NCBI GenBank assembly: GCA_025455005.1
Contig: JALONH010000010.1
Location: 35,221-99,220, forward strand
Source: Cytophagaceae bacterium
GTDB taxonomy: Bacteria > Bacteroidota > Bacteroidia > Cytophagales > Cytophagaceae
Length of the DNA stretch: 64,000 nucleotides
Direction: 5' to 3'
The notes beneath the pieces were generated by a model. It had not been told where the DNA came from and searched no databases. It saw only the letters and a list, made by a program, of their open reading frames with translations. Made by a program: the position numbers and the translations under genes. Shown in pieces: positions 18,003 through 27,283 of the stretch. Position 1 is the stretch's first letter, and the number at the start of each line of letters is the position of its first letter.

Positions 18003-18983
18003 CTAATGTTTACGACGTATCGTATAGTCTACTAAATCTAGTAAGGATTGCTTGTAAGGGGAATCAGGGAAGTCTGTCAGTAACTCCACTGCCTCATTTG
18101 ACAATCGATTCATGGCAGCACGTGCATATTCAATCCCACCGGAAGCACGGACAAAGTCTAATACTTCTTTTACTTTGGCTGTTTTATGGGTTTGATGCTT
18201 GATAATAAAACGAATTTTTTTGCTCTCCCACCAACCGGCTTTTTGTAGGGCAAAGATGAGAGGTAAGGTTAATTTTTTTTCTTTTATGTCGATGCCTACC
18301 GGTTTCCCAATTACTTCTGCAGTTTCATAATCAAATAAATCATCTTTCACCTGAAAGGCTAAGCCTACTTTCTCACCAAATAAGCGAGCCTTTTCGATTA
18401 AATTGGCATCAGATGTAACAGATGCAACTCCTACCGAACAACAGGATGCAATTAATGAAGCCGTTTTTTGACGGATAATGGTATAATAGACTTCTTCTGT
18501 GATGTTCAAATGGCGTGCCTTTTCAATTTGTAATAATTCCCCTTCGCTCATTTCGCGCACTGCTTGAGAAACTATTTTTAATAAGTGAAAATCAGCATGA
18601 TCGATAGACAATAATAACCCTCTGGACAACAAGTAATCACCTACTAAAACGGCAATTTTATTTTTCCATAAGGCATTAATGGAAAAGAGACCGCGTCTAT
18701 AATTAGAATCATCCACTACATCATCGTGTACTAAGGTGGCCGTATGCAATAACTCTATTAAGGCGGCACCCCGATAAGTAGATTCGTTGACCGGACCGGC
18801 TAAATGTGCACTTAAAAAAACAAACATCGGACGCATTTGCTTCCCCTTCCGCTTTACGATGTAATTCATTATCGTATCCAACAACATGACGTTGGACTTC
18901 ATGGATTGTCTGAATTTAATTTCAAATTCAGACATCTCCTGATCAATAATGGATTTAATGTCGTCTAATGAGCGTTGGGCCAT
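18003..18983 (-). CDS. polyprenyl diphosphate synthase
   Basis: 326 residues. It is a trans-isoprenyl diphosphate synthase. The first Asp-rich motif is DDVVDD (residues 87-92) and the second is DDLFD (214-218), both intact; KGKQMRP (46-52) and GEKVGLAFQVKDD are also diagnostic. Chain length is likely C35 or C40 for menaquinone side chains, but sequence alone does not settle it. It lies 19 bases downstream of yajQ on the same strand. The 264 bases between it and the GH3 start hold two copies of CTTTTTTTCCT and weak hairpins only. Confidence 0.93.
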   Translation of the reverse strand: MAQRSLDDIKSIIDQEMSEFEIKFRQSMKSNVMLLDTIMNYIVKRKGKQMRPMFVFLSAHLAGPVNESTYRGAALIELLHTATLVHDDVVDDSNYRRGLFSINALWKNKIAVLVGDYLLSRGLLLSIDHADFHLLKIVSQAVREMSEGELLQIEKARHLNITEEVYYTIIRQKTASLIASCCSVGVASVTSDANLIEKARLFGEKVGLAFQVKDDLFDYETAEVIGKPVGIDIKEKKLTLPLIFALQKAGWWESKKIRFIIKHQTHKTAKVKEVLDFVRASGGIEYARAAMNRLSNEAVELLTDFPDSPYKQSLLDLVDYTIRRKH

Positions 18984-19002
18984 GGTCTATTGAAACTCTA
19001 AA

Positions 19003-19494
19003 CTACGATTTCATATTGATATACTGAAGCGCCACACCTAAATCTTTTGATCGAATGAGCGCGATGACCGACTGTAAATCATCAATTTTTTTTGCTGTGA
19101 CGCGTACGATGTCGTCCATTTGGGCCGGGGTCACTTTTAATCCGGAGTCTTTAATTATTTTAACAATTTTTTTACACGTGTCTTTATCGATACCGGTTTT
19201 AACCGGCAAATCCAATTTCATCATAGGTCCGGAAGGATACGCTTCTTTACTTAAATCCAAAGCTTTGGAATCTAAACCTTGTTTTGCCATACGGGTAATG
19301 ATAATATCCAGAATATTATCGATACGCATTTGATTTTCAGTAGTGATATGTATGATGTTGGCTTTTTTATCCAATTCTACTTCCGTCTTAGAGTCCCTAA
19401 AATCATAGCGATTTTTTATTTCTTTAACCGCAACATTAATGGCGTTATCTAAAGTTTGAGCATCTACTTTGCTCACAATATCAAAGGATGGCAT
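19003..19494 (-). CDS. yajQ: YajQ family nucleotide-binding protein
   Basis: 163 residues, full family length. The start MPSFDIVSKVD and the motifs NRYDFRDSKTEVELD (residues 29-43) and GPMMKLDLPVKTGIDKD are typical. YajQ proteins bind cyclic di-GMP or nucleotides in some bacteria and are proposed regulators; the effect here is unknown. It probably shares a transcript with the polyprenyl synthase. The 237 bases between it and the divergent PhoH-like gene contain no further gene. Confidence 0.95.
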   Translation of the reverse strand: MPSFDIVSKVDAQTLDNAINVAVKEIKNRYDFRDSKTEVELDKKANIIHITTENQMRIDNILDIIITRMAKQGLDSKALDLSKEAYPSGPMMKLDLPVKTGIDKDTCKKIVKIIKDSGLKVTPAQMDDIVRVTAKKIDDLQSVIALIRSKDLGVALQYINMKS

Positions 19495-19731
19495 AGTCTT
19501 ATGTGTCGATATGAAGGCTTAAATATACAAGATTTTTTTCATCCAAAATCAGACGAAGGTCAGAACCGAAGCACTGGAATATACGTATTAAAACTTATTC
19601 ACAATGTGTAAAAAATCATGTAAGCCGACACTTTTATTTCCTATAGAACCGGTATCTTAAACTCGATATTTGTTCTTTTTATCTATTAATCATTCATACA
19701 CGAATCGACGTACGCATTACGTTACAACATC

Positions 19732-21087
19732 ATGGCAAAAGCGAAGAAAGAAAAAGAATCCGGTAAGAAGATATTCGTACTGGACACGTCCGTTATATTA
19801 TTTGATCATAATGCTGTTAAAAGTTTTCAAGACAACGATGTATTGATTCCTATTACTGTGCTGGAAGAATTGGATAATTTTAAAAAAGGGAATGACATTA
19901 AAAATTTTGAAGCACGGGAGTTTATTCGTTTTTTAGATGAATTAGCGGCTGATTATTCTTCCATGCAAGATTGGATGACCTTAAAAAATTATGCCGAAGG
20001 TCGCTTGAAAGTGTATATGAAAACGTCCGGTGCTAATAACGTAGACGCGGAAAAAGTTTTTGATGACAGAAAAAATGATCATAAGATTTTAAACGCCGCC
20101 ATTTCGATACAAGCCGAACATCCGGAGTCTAAAGTAGTGTTAGTCAGTAAGGATATTAACTTACGCTTAAAAGCTAAATCACTTAATATACCGGCCGAAG
20201 ATTTTACAACCGGTAAAGTAAAAGACATAGACCGTTTGTATTCCGGAAAAACAATCATTGATAATATAGATCCGGCAGTTATTAATGAGTTATATGAAAA
20301 AGGGTATTGTTCATCTGAACACATACCTAAAGAGCAGTTGATCAATAATCATTATTATATTTTAAAGAGTGTTAAAAGTTCTGCCTTGGCATTTTACAAT
20401 CCGGTAGAGCAACAAATCGTTCACGTTGAAAAGCGCAGTGTATATGGAATTAAACCCCGCAATGCAGAGCAAGCCTTTGCGATTGATGCAATATTAAACC
20501 CCAATATAAAACTTGTTTCGTTACAAGGGGTTGCGGGTACCGGTAAAACCCTAATTGCCTTAGCGGCAACATTAGAGCAACGTAAAAACGTAAAGCAGAT
20601 TTTCTTAGCCCGACCTATTGTACCTTTAAGTAATAAAGATATTGGGTATTTGCCCGGGGATATAAAATCCAAACTAAATCCCTACATGGAGCCATTGTTT
20701 GACAACTTAAAGTTTATTCAAAATCAATTCAGTGAAACTGATCAGGATTATCAGCGCATAACGGATATGGTGAATAAAGAAAAGTTAGTCATCACCCCAT
20801 TGGCGTATATACGAGGAAGAAGTTTGTCCAACATTGTGTTTATAGTAGATGAGGCACAAAATTTAACTCCACACGAAGTAAAAACTATCATATCGCGTGC
20901 GGGGGAAAATTGTAAAATCATATTCACCGGAGATATCTTCCAGATTGATACACCGTATTTGGACTCCGAATCAAATGGATTGTCTTACTTAATCGATCGA
21001 TTAAAACATAACCACTTATACGCACACGTAACGCTTGAAAAAGGTGAACGTTCTGAGTTAGCTAACTTAGCAAACGAGCTGTTATAA
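19732..21087 (+). CDS. PhoH-like ATPase with N-terminal PIN domain
   Basis: 451 residues. Residues ~14-150 are a PIN nuclease domain (FVLDTSVILFDHNAV; conserved acids in VLEELDNFKKG and LVSKDINLRLKAK). Residues ~240-451 are a PhoH ATPase with Walker A GVAGTGKT (~264-271), Walker B IVFIVDEAQNLTPHE and FTGDIFQID. This PIN-PhoH fusion (YlaK/PhoH2 type) is thought to be an RNA helicase-RNase. It is transcribed alone and is followed by a terminator. Confidence 0.94.
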   Translation: MAKAKKEKESGKKIFVLDTSVILFDHNAVKSFQDNDVLIPITVLEELDNFKKGNDIKNFEAREFIRFLDELAADYSSMQDWMTLKNYAEGRLKVYMKTSGANNVDAEKVFDDRKNDHKILNAAISIQAEHPESKVVLVSKDINLRLKAKSLNIPAEDFTTGKVKDIDRLYSGKTIIDNIDPAVINELYEKGYCSSEHIPKEQLINNHYYILKSVKSSALAFYNPVEQQIVHVEKRSVYGIKPRNAEQAFAIDAILNPNIKLVSLQGVAGTGKTLIALAATLEQRKNVKQIFLARPIVPLSNKDIGYLPGDIKSKLNPYMEPLFDNLKFIQNQFSETDQDYQRITDMVNKEKLVITPLAYIRGRSLSNIVFIVDEAQNLTPHEVKTIISRAGENCKIIFTGDIFQIDTPYLDSESNGLSYLIDRLKHNHLYAHVTLEKGERSELANLANELL

Positions 21088-21111
21088 AAGATTAAGGTTT
21101 AAAATATAAAG

Positions 21112-21138
21112 AGGGTGGCTGAAAGGCTACCCTTTTTT
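21112..21138 (+). terminator. terminator after the PhoH-like gene
   Basis: Stem AGGGTGGC/GCTACCCT (one G-U pair) with a 6-nt loop, followed by TTTTTT. Confidence 0.78.
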
Positions 21139-21139
21139 G

Positions 21140-21873
21140 TTACCAATAACCAATAGGAACTCCTATTCTTATTTTTCTTGTTCGCAAATGGACATCAAAG
21201 TATTTTTTCCCCTTAGCAGAAACTTCAATGCATTCCTCACCTTTATATTTAATTGTTTTTTTTATCACATGTGTACGTTTTTTATAATACACATAGCTTT
21301 TTTTATAATTTATTCGCCTTCTATTTTTTATTGCTCGTATTTCAATGATGTCTCCTGTTTTAATAGTATCTGGTAGCCAAATAGTAGTAGAGTCTGTAAT
21401 TATTTTATATTGATTATATTTTTTATTAATATAAATGTAAACACCAAACGTGTCTATATACTTCTTCCCTTGCTTAGTAGTCACATAAAACTTTTGTGTA
21501 CTATCTTGGTCAACTTAAACCGTTGGTGGAGTTATTTTTTCATCACTTGCCCAGCTATGTTGTTGGATAAAAAAAAACAAAAAAAAGTGGGTAAGTATAA
21601 TATGGAGTATTGTTTTAGGCGTAGAAAGAAATTGGGTGACGGAAGTGCAGGAATATGCACTCGTATTTGATCTTCATAATATACGCCACAAAAATCACCC
21701 TTGGCTTGGGTATGAATTTCATTCAAATAATTTTCGTTTTTATTCCTAAAGTCGTACACCTTTTTATCGCAATGTGAACAGAAGTACGCATTGTCTACTT
21801 TAGACTCCTTTGAGGTATTCAAAAAAGTACAAGGTTCAGGGATGTTTAAGTCTTTGTAACGAATAATAAATAA
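21140..21873 (-). pseudogene. pseudogene of a Bacteroidota CxxC/DF-motif membrane-anchored protein
   Basis: Two fragments on the minus strand belong together. The upstream part reads IPEPC (21829-21843) followed by CSHCDKKVYDF, FCGVYYEDQI and a hydrophobic segment (SILYLPTFFCFFLSNNIAGQV), a layout common to a family of Bacteroidota hypothetical proteins. Its frame ends in VMKK-stop at 21532 next to an A6 run. Shifting by one base there gives KKITPPTV, then an in-frame TAA, then VDQDSTQKFYV continuing into the downstream fragment (to 21140). No ATG precedes IPEPC before the in-frame stop at 21874-21876. So the gene has lost its start, shifted frame and gained a stop. Function of the intact family is unknown. 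Confidence 0.65.
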
Positions 21874-21958
21874 CTATTATAACTAATTCATATTCAATTC
21901 ATAGAAAAACCAATATTGTTTATAGATTCTATTTTTAGTAATTATGTAACTCCATATT

Positions 21959-22894
21959 ATGAGTACAGAAGCCCCAAAAGATACACGTCCGTTTAGCAAA
22001 CGTTTAAAATACCAAATTCTTTATTATTTGGTGCGTTTTGTCATTTTCATTACTGGCAAAATTCCTAGAAGGATAACGCTTGCCCTCTACGGTGGATTAG
22101 GTTCCCTAGCGTATTATTTTGCCGGTAAATCTAGAGACCGTGCCGTTGCCCATTTACAAATGGTATTTGGCAAAACACAAACGGAAGCAGAATCCAGAAA
22201 AATTGCCAAACGAATGTATACCAATATTGGTAAAAACTTTTCTGACATCATTCGTACGTTCTCCATGGAAACGAGTGAGGAATTAACCTCCTTGTTTGAA
22301 GTGAAAGGAAAAGAACATTTAGACGCTGCCTTTGCAAAAGGGAAAGGTGTTTTAGCGCTCACCGGACACTACGGAGCGTTTGAATTTTTAGGACCCTATA
22401 TAGGATTGAACTATCCATTTATTGCTATGGGAACAAAATTAAAAGATCCTAAACTGGATTCTCTTATTGTTAAACACCGGAGTCGAAATAATGTAGAATA
22501 CATTTACCGAGGGGAGAACACTATGAAATTACTGAGAGCTCTTAAACAAGGTATGGTGGTTCCTATTCTTATAGATCAAGATACTAAAGTAAAAAGTAGA
22601 TTTGTGGAGTTTATGGGAATTCCGGCGGCTACTCCTATTGGTGCCGTAACCTTAGCGTTAAAAACCGGCGCAGCTGTAGTTCCTATGTATACTTTCTTAG
22701 ATGAAAACAACAAACAATCCTTTAACATTCTTCCGGAAATTCCAATGACCATCACCGGAGATGATGAAGTTGACTTTGTTGTGAATACTAAAAAGATGAA
22801 TGAATCCTTAGAACAATTTATTTATAAAGATCCATCTCAATGGGTATGGATGCACGAGCGATGGAAAACAAAACCCGGTGAAGAAATTCTATGA
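21959..22894 (+). CDS. lipid A biosynthesis acyltransferase (LpxL/HtrB family)
   Basis: 311 residues. It is a late acyltransferase of lipid A or a related lysophospholipid acyltransferase at the inner membrane. An N-terminal hydrophobic helix (ILYYLVRFVIFITGKI, residues ~20-35) precedes the catalytic HxxxxE motif TGHYGAFEF (His near 135), and the family C-terminus QWVWMHERWKTKP is present. The acyl donor and position cannot be told from sequence. It is single, and a terminator follows immediately. Confidence 0.92.
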   Translation: MSTEAPKDTRPFSKRLKYQILYYLVRFVIFITGKIPRRITLALYGGLGSLAYYFAGKSRDRAVAHLQMVFGKTQTEAESRKIAKRMYTNIGKNFSDIIRTFSMETSEELTSLFEVKGKEHLDAAFAKGKGVLALTGHYGAFEFLGPYIGLNYPFIAMGTKLKDPKLDSLIVKHRSRNNVEYIYRGENTMKLLRALKQGMVVPILIDQDTKVKSRFVEFMGIPAATPIGAVTLALKTGAAVVPMYTFLDENNKQSFNILPEIPMTITGDDEVDFVVNTKKMNESLEQFIYKDPSQWVWMHERWKTKPGEEIL

Positions 22895-22895
22895 T

Positions 22896-22928
22896 AAAAA
22901 AAGCCATCCTCTTCGATGGCTTTTTTTA
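22896..22928 (+). terminator. bidirectional terminator overlapping the next stop codon
   Basis: Stem AAAAAAGCCATC/GATGGCTTTTTT with a 6-nt loop directly after the acyltransferase stop. The stop codon of the convergent minus-strand gene (22926-22928) lies inside the T tract. Confidence 0.9.
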
Positions 22929-23276
22929 TGCTCGTTTTGGAGGAAAAATTTTTTCAAACAACATATTCGACAAGGACAATATTAATCCAAATAAAAACGC
23001 ATGCCAAAATGCCTCTATTTCAAATCCATCAATAAAATAATCAGCGATTCTAACCATTATACCATTGATGATTAACAAGAAAAAACCAAAAGTAAATAAG
23101 GTTAATGGAATAGTGATTAATGTTAAAAAAGGTTTAACAAATATATTCAGGAGGGATATAACGGCCACAAAAACTATAGCAGAACGTACGTCTTGAACAT
23201 GTACAAAAGGGAAGAGATAGGTACACCCCATCACTACACCTACATTAAAGCCAAATCGAATAATACTTCGTAACAT
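22926..23276 (-). CDS. 4TM holin-superfamily IV / YvlD-like membrane protein
   Basis: 116 residues with four predicted membrane segments: around residues 5-24, 31-50, 54-74 and 88-106. The motif LNIFVKPFLTLITIPLTLFTFGFF is that of the phage-holin-family/YvlD (DUF360-type) proteins, which are widespread chromosomal membrane proteins despite the phage-derived name. Function unknown. There are no phage genes nearby. It is transcribed alone. Confidence 0.85.
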   Translation of the reverse strand: MLRSIIRFGFNVGVVMGCTYLFPFVHVQDVRSAIVFVAVISLLNIFVKPFLTLITIPLTLFTFGFFLLIINGIMVRIADYFIDGFEIEAFWHAFLFGLILSLSNMLFEKIFPPKRA

Positions 23277-23378
23277 GGAAGGATAATAAGTACAAAGTCT
23301 GGAGTAAACAGTATTCAGACTTTAAAACGTTAATTGATATTTTTTCCATAAAGATAAAAAAATCCTTAATACTTAATA

Positions 23379-24716
23379 CTACTTCTCTTCCGTTAGCGGT
23401 ACAGTACCCGAATCAACTTTTCCGAACACAAAATTAATACCTCCCCTTACATTAAAATATTTTTGATTATACGGATCAAATGCCGCAGGTAAATGATCAC
23501 AAGATACATATAATTGTACCGGACCCGCATTAAAAGCAAAGCCGCCTCCTAGATTAAAGGCATTCTCGGTCATATACGTATAGTTTACCGTAGCTTGAAA
23601 TAATTGACCTAACTGTACCACACCCCCTACGGAAAACATGGGCCTATATCGATAATAAATATCAGAAATGTAGGAGGCGAAAAGAGTAAGCTTTTGAGAA
23701 TACACATACTCTCCGGTTAAATAAATTTGTGGTGATAAATAGGACGTATAGGCTGACCGACTAATATCCGGTTTGAAAATACTTTCTAACGTATCTAATA
23801 CATTCTGCCAATCGGCATTTGCTAAATCGGCACTATCTCTCAGTACAAGTCCTGTATAGGTATATTCTCCGTTCACATCATAGCGGGTGATTTGGTTTTT
23901 CCAACGAATCATACCTAGATTTACCGCATTGGCAGAAAGTGTTACTTTATCTGAAACTTTATAACGAGTTCCCGCATCTAATCCCCAACCTAGATTTTTC
24001 AATCCTAAAAATGTTTTGGCTTCAACCGCTATTTCGCCTTGTTCATCAATTAATCCGGAGGTATAGATGTCTATATCAGCAGTACCGGTCAGTTCTAATC
24101 CATTGCTTTCGGTGTACAAGGTATTAGTGGAATGACGAGTGGTTACATTCGTTATGCCAAATAGAAGTTTAGGTTTAAAACCTATTGTCCATCGATCGTT
24201 TATTTTCTTGGTATACCCTATAGCTAACTCTCTATATAAATTTTGTTGTATTCTAAAACCACTTAGGTCTGCTGTCTGTCCAGCAAAATAGCCATTCCCA
24301 TACCAAACCAGTTGGGCTAATGTTTGAGGATAGTTAACACGCAAAGAATATACTTCTCGCAAAGAAACTTTCCATTGTTTGTCGTCTTTTCGAATTCGAA
24401 CATTAAACCATTCCAAACTGCCGTTGGTAGTTAAAAAATTCATTTTGTTTAATCCCGGTATCACCCGATTAGGATCTACTACATTATCCGAGGTGACCAA
24501 TTCATTAAACGTAAAACCGGAGTTTAAAAAAGATTGGTGTAATCCTCCTAAAATTGGGAACGCGACGGATGTTCTAAAATTAGAAAGTCGAGTAACATCT
24601 GCATACCCGGATTGTGGCGTAAAACTCAACATTGGTATTGTGGTTTCCTGCTGGGCGGCAACGGACCAAGACCAGAATATGAATACGATCGAACTATACC
24701 ACTTAGAAGGCCACAT
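23379..24716 (-). CDS. DUF5723-family outer-membrane barrel
   Basis: 445 residues. It has a signal peptide (WYSSIVFIFWSWSVAAQ) followed by many amphipathic strands; motifs such as SNFRTSVAFPILGGLHQSF near the start, GFKPKLLFGITN in the middle and GGINFVFGKV at the end fit the DUF5723 family, a Bacteroidota outer-membrane protein group of the FadL/PorV-like size class. The start codon overlaps the upstream lipoprotein gene by 14 bases, so the two are made together. The pair suggests a barrel with a dedicated surface or periplasmic lipoprotein. Specific cargo unknown. Confidence 0.8.
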   Translation of the reverse strand: MWPSKWYSSIVFIFWSWSVAAQQETTIPMLSFTPQSGYADVTRLSNFRTSVAFPILGGLHQSFLNSGFTFNELVTSDNVVDPNRVIPGLNKMNFLTTNGSLEWFNVRIRKDDKQWKVSLREVYSLRVNYPQTLAQLVWYGNGYFAGQTADLSGFRIQQNLYRELAIGYTKKINDRWTIGFKPKLLFGITNVTTRHSTNTLYTESNGLELTGTADIDIYTSGLIDEQGEIAVEAKTFLGLKNLGWGLDAGTRYKVSDKVTLSANAVNLGMIRWKNQITRYDVNGEYTYTGLVLRDSADLANADWQNVLDTLESIFKPDISRSAYTSYLSPQIYLTGEYVYSQKLTLFASYISDIYYRYRPMFSVGGVVQLGQLFQATVNYTYMTENAFNLGGGFAFNAGPVQLYVSCDHLPAAFDPYNQKYFNVRGGINFVFGKVDSGTVPLTEEK

Positions 24717-26316
24717 CCGCTGTTACTTTAGTTCCTAATCGAGTTTGAAATCGATAATCTGAATAAATTTTAATCGCCGTAGCACCATTATTCGGTGTTC
24801 TAAAACGGGAAACCACAACGGCTCGAGTAGTAGTGGCTATGGTTTCATAGCGAGCTTGAGACATTGTTTCTTGAGTCAGGGATACGATAGGAGCTACTAC
24901 TCTACCGGATGCATTTAAGGTAGGCTCCGGTACTTCAATTGGTCCGGCAGAAAATAATGAATCTACAATAGTACCATTGTCCGTTATGAAATACATTTGA
25001 GTAAAGGAGCGCATCGGAAAACCGTTGGTCACTTGAAAATTAGCCACCACTTCTTTCAATGTTACTTTACCTTGTTCTAATGTTAAATCCGGGTATGTTA
25101 TACCGGTAATTGTATCCAATAAAACAAAATTAGTAATACGACCTTCCATTGGAATTTCAGCTTCTGCACGAACACGAATAGAACTGGTATCGGTAACATG
25201 GTTTACGCTTTTACCTGTAGGATTAACGGCTCCTACTAATTCATAAATCACCAATCTAGGTGCTGGATTAAATACCGTTTGAACATTAGAATTGGTTTTG
25301 TCTAATTGTATAGTGGTAGTCTCGACTTGACCTACATTTGTTAAACTTGGAAATGCAATCGGAATATTCGTATTGATAGGTGTACCGGTTATAGCTACAG
25401 GACCTGTAATGGAAGATACGGCCGTAAGGGATGGAATTCGAACGCGAGCCGGTGCTCCTATGGAATTGAATATGACAACTCTAACTTTAGGATCTTCAAA
25501 AAAGATATTTCCTGCAAAAGCATTATCAAATATATCTATGTTTACAGAATCTCTTGGTATCGATAAATTATAACTACCAATATACCCTTCAGCGTATTGA
25601 TATTGAATTGCGCTAAGGGAAGAGTTAACGGTTAACTGTTGTGCTGTCGAAATCGCATTACCGGAAATATAATTTATTCTAAACGATATCGAATATGGAA
25701 TACGATTAAACGATGCCCCCCCGTTGGTTAAATCCAACAGGTAATTAGCTAAGTCCACCGTAACGGTTCGATTGATAGGGACGGTACCTGTAAAATTTAA
25801 ATCAATGGTACGAGATAAAGGCACCCCATTCAGTTGAACTGTAGGGAAGTTAATGGTTGCTCGAATGTTATGGCGAAATGTAGATTGAAGATTTAAGGTC
25901 AACTGAGCTGATTTTACCAGTACTTCATTCAATTCAGCACCATTGGTTAAGGGTAAAACAATAGTACCGTTAATGGTTTTGTTTAATGTAACATTACCAG
26001 GTAGACCGGCCACCTCAGCTGTAGTCAAGCGAATAACATCACTTCGATCAATAGTTGAAATACGAAGCACATCGCGAACATATTGTTGGTAGACATCTTC
26101 ATAATAGACGAACGTATAGAAACCGTCCCCATCCTCTAAAATATTTAGTTTAGACTTTACAGGGTCTACCATGTCTTTTAAAGTTAACGACGCATCTAAT
26201 AATGGATATAATAGGGTAGGCTGAGCATTGGCCAGTCGCAAATCATCAAAATCCCTTTTATAACACCCCGAAAGGATACAAAAAAATAGAAATAACACTA
26301 AAAATTGTAACTTCAT
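24703..26316 (-). CDS. large lipoprotein paired with the DUF5723 barrel
   Basis: 537 residues. The signal peptide MKLQFLVLFLFFCI ends in the lipobox LSGC, with lipidated Cys near residue 18. The mature protein is rich in beta strands, Thr and hydroxylated residues, with no catalytic motif that I recognise. The sequence opens KRDFDDLRLANAQPTLLYPLLDASLTL, a form I associate with Bacteroidota lipoproteins encoded beside barrel proteins. The gene overlaps the barrel gene by 14 bases. Function unknown; location in the outer membrane is inferred. Confidence 0.75.
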   Translation of the reverse strand: MKLQFLVLFLFFCILSGCYKRDFDDLRLANAQPTLLYPLLDASLTLKDMVDPVKSKLNILEDGDGFYTFVYYEDVYQQYVRDVLRISTIDRSDVIRLTTAEVAGLPGNVTLNKTINGTIVLPLTNGAELNEVLVKSAQLTLNLQSTFRHNIRATINFPTVQLNGVPLSRTIDLNFTGTVPINRTVTVDLANYLLDLTNGGASFNRIPYSISFRINYISGNAISTAQQLTVNSSLSAIQYQYAEGYIGSYNLSIPRDSVNIDIFDNAFAGNIFFEDPKVRVVIFNSIGAPARVRIPSLTAVSSITGPVAITGTPINTNIPIAFPSLTNVGQVETTTIQLDKTNSNVQTVFNPAPRLVIYELVGAVNPTGKSVNHVTDTSSIRVRAEAEIPMEGRITNFVLLDTITGITYPDLTLEQGKVTLKEVVANFQVTNGFPMRSFTQMYFITDNGTIVDSLFSAGPIEVPEPTLNASGRVVAPIVSLTQETMSQARYETIATTTRAVVVSRFRTPNNGATAIKIYSDYRFQTRLGTKVTADVAF

Positions 26317-26415
26317 AAAAGGATAATCGATATAGCTTATTAAGCAAGCTTATTTGCTAATGTAATGAATTTTAACTAACTATAATACGTAATTTCGACT
26401 AAATTATCTATAGAT

Positions 26416-26583
26416 ATGTCCTTCATACGTTTTGTAACCTTTGGATTAATACTTATCTGCAGTGCCACTAGTGCTTCTGCTTTTAGTAGCTCTCCTAAAA
26501 AACCCAAATCCAGCACCGATAAACGGATTAAAAAGCAAAAAAAACACCAGAAAAAACATCCTTGTCCACAAATTGATTGTTAA
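26416..26583 (+). CDS. small secreted lysine-rich peptide, 55 residues
   Basis: A complete short ORF starts with a clear signal peptide (MSFIRFVTFGLILICSATS, Ala-x-Ala near ASA) and continues as a very basic mature part rich in Lys with several His, ending in CPQIDC (two Cys). It sits in an otherwise empty 293-base gap and is directly followed by a terminator that shares its position with the hisIE stop. The signal peptide, ATG and tight terminator make it a probable gene. It resembles the lysine-rich secreted protein at 30579 in style, not in sequence. Function unknown. Confidence 0.6.
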   Translation: MSFIRFVTFGLILICSATSASAFSSSPKKPKSSTDKRIKKQKKHQKKHPCPQIDC

Positions 26584-26585
26584 AT

Positions 26586-26611
26586 AAAAAAGGCGGTAAT
26601 CCGCCTTTTTT
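26586..26611. terminator. bidirectional terminator between the small peptide and hisIE
   Basis: Stem AAAAAAGGCGG/CCGCCTTTTTT with a TAAT loop; A and T tracts on both sides allow use from either strand. Confidence 0.88.
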
Positions 26612-27203
26612 ATTTATGTCGTTCTTGTAAAACAGCAATTATATCATCTAATCCCATTCCTTTTGCTTCTAACAAAACCATATAATGGAACAGCAAATCA
26701 GCGGCTTCATTTTTAAACAAATCATCGTTCGAATCTTTTGCTTCTATGACCGTTTCAACGGCTTCTTCTCCCACTTTCTGTGCGATTTTATTGATGCCTT
26801 TTTTAAACAAACTAGCCGTATATGAGGTATCGGAAGGATTATTTTTTCTATCCTTTATGACTTGTTGTAATTTTTCTAAGAAAAATATTTTTCCCACATT
26901 GGGTTCAAACCAACACGTATCATTACCGGTATGACAAGTTGGACCGTTCGGTAGCGCTTGAATCAACAAAGTATCTTGATCACAATCGATAGCTATCGAT
27001 ACCAACTGCAGGTAATGACCGGTCGTTTCCCCTTTAGTCCATAAACGACTTTTACTCCGACTAAAAAACGTTACTTTTTTTTCTTGTACCGTTTTATCAT
27101 ACGCCTCTTGATTCATGTATCCCATCATCAATACCCGACGCGTGGTAGCATCTTGAACGATAGCGGGTACTAATCCATTCCCTTTATCAAAATTAATAGT
27201 CAT
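26610..27203 (-). CDS. hisIE: bifunctional phosphoribosyl-AMP cyclohydrolase / phosphoribosyl-ATP pyrophosphatase
   Basis: 197 residues. It catalyses the second and third steps of histidine synthesis. The HisI half (residues 1-~105) carries SKSRLWTKGETTGHYL, DCDQDTLL and the zinc-site GPTCHTGNDTCWF; the HisE half (~110-197) carries KVGEEAVETVIEAKD and NEAADLLFHYMVLL. No other his gene lies in the window, so this gene is separated from the rest of the pathway. A -7-like box TACCTTTA lies on the minus strand at 27233-27240. Confidence 0.97.
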   Translation of the reverse strand: MTINFDKGNGLVPAIVQDATTRRVLMMGYMNQEAYDKTVQEKKVTFFSRSKSRLWTKGETTGHYLQLVSIAIDCDQDTLLIQALPNGPTCHTGNDTCWFEPNVGKIFFLEKLQQVIKDRKNNPSDTSYTASLFKKGINKIAQKVGEEAVETVIEAKDSNDDLFKNEAADLLFHYMVLLEAKGMGLDDIIAVLQERHK

Positions 27204-27283
27204 GACTGTTTGGTATTCCGTAAATAAGATTCTAAAGGTACAAAATAATATTTATTCGAGTATGGAGTTTATTTTTAATCATT

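Noticed and set aside
22926..23276. Phage region, because of the holin-family name
   Set aside because: The family is a widespread chromosomal membrane protein and no phage genes lie nearby.
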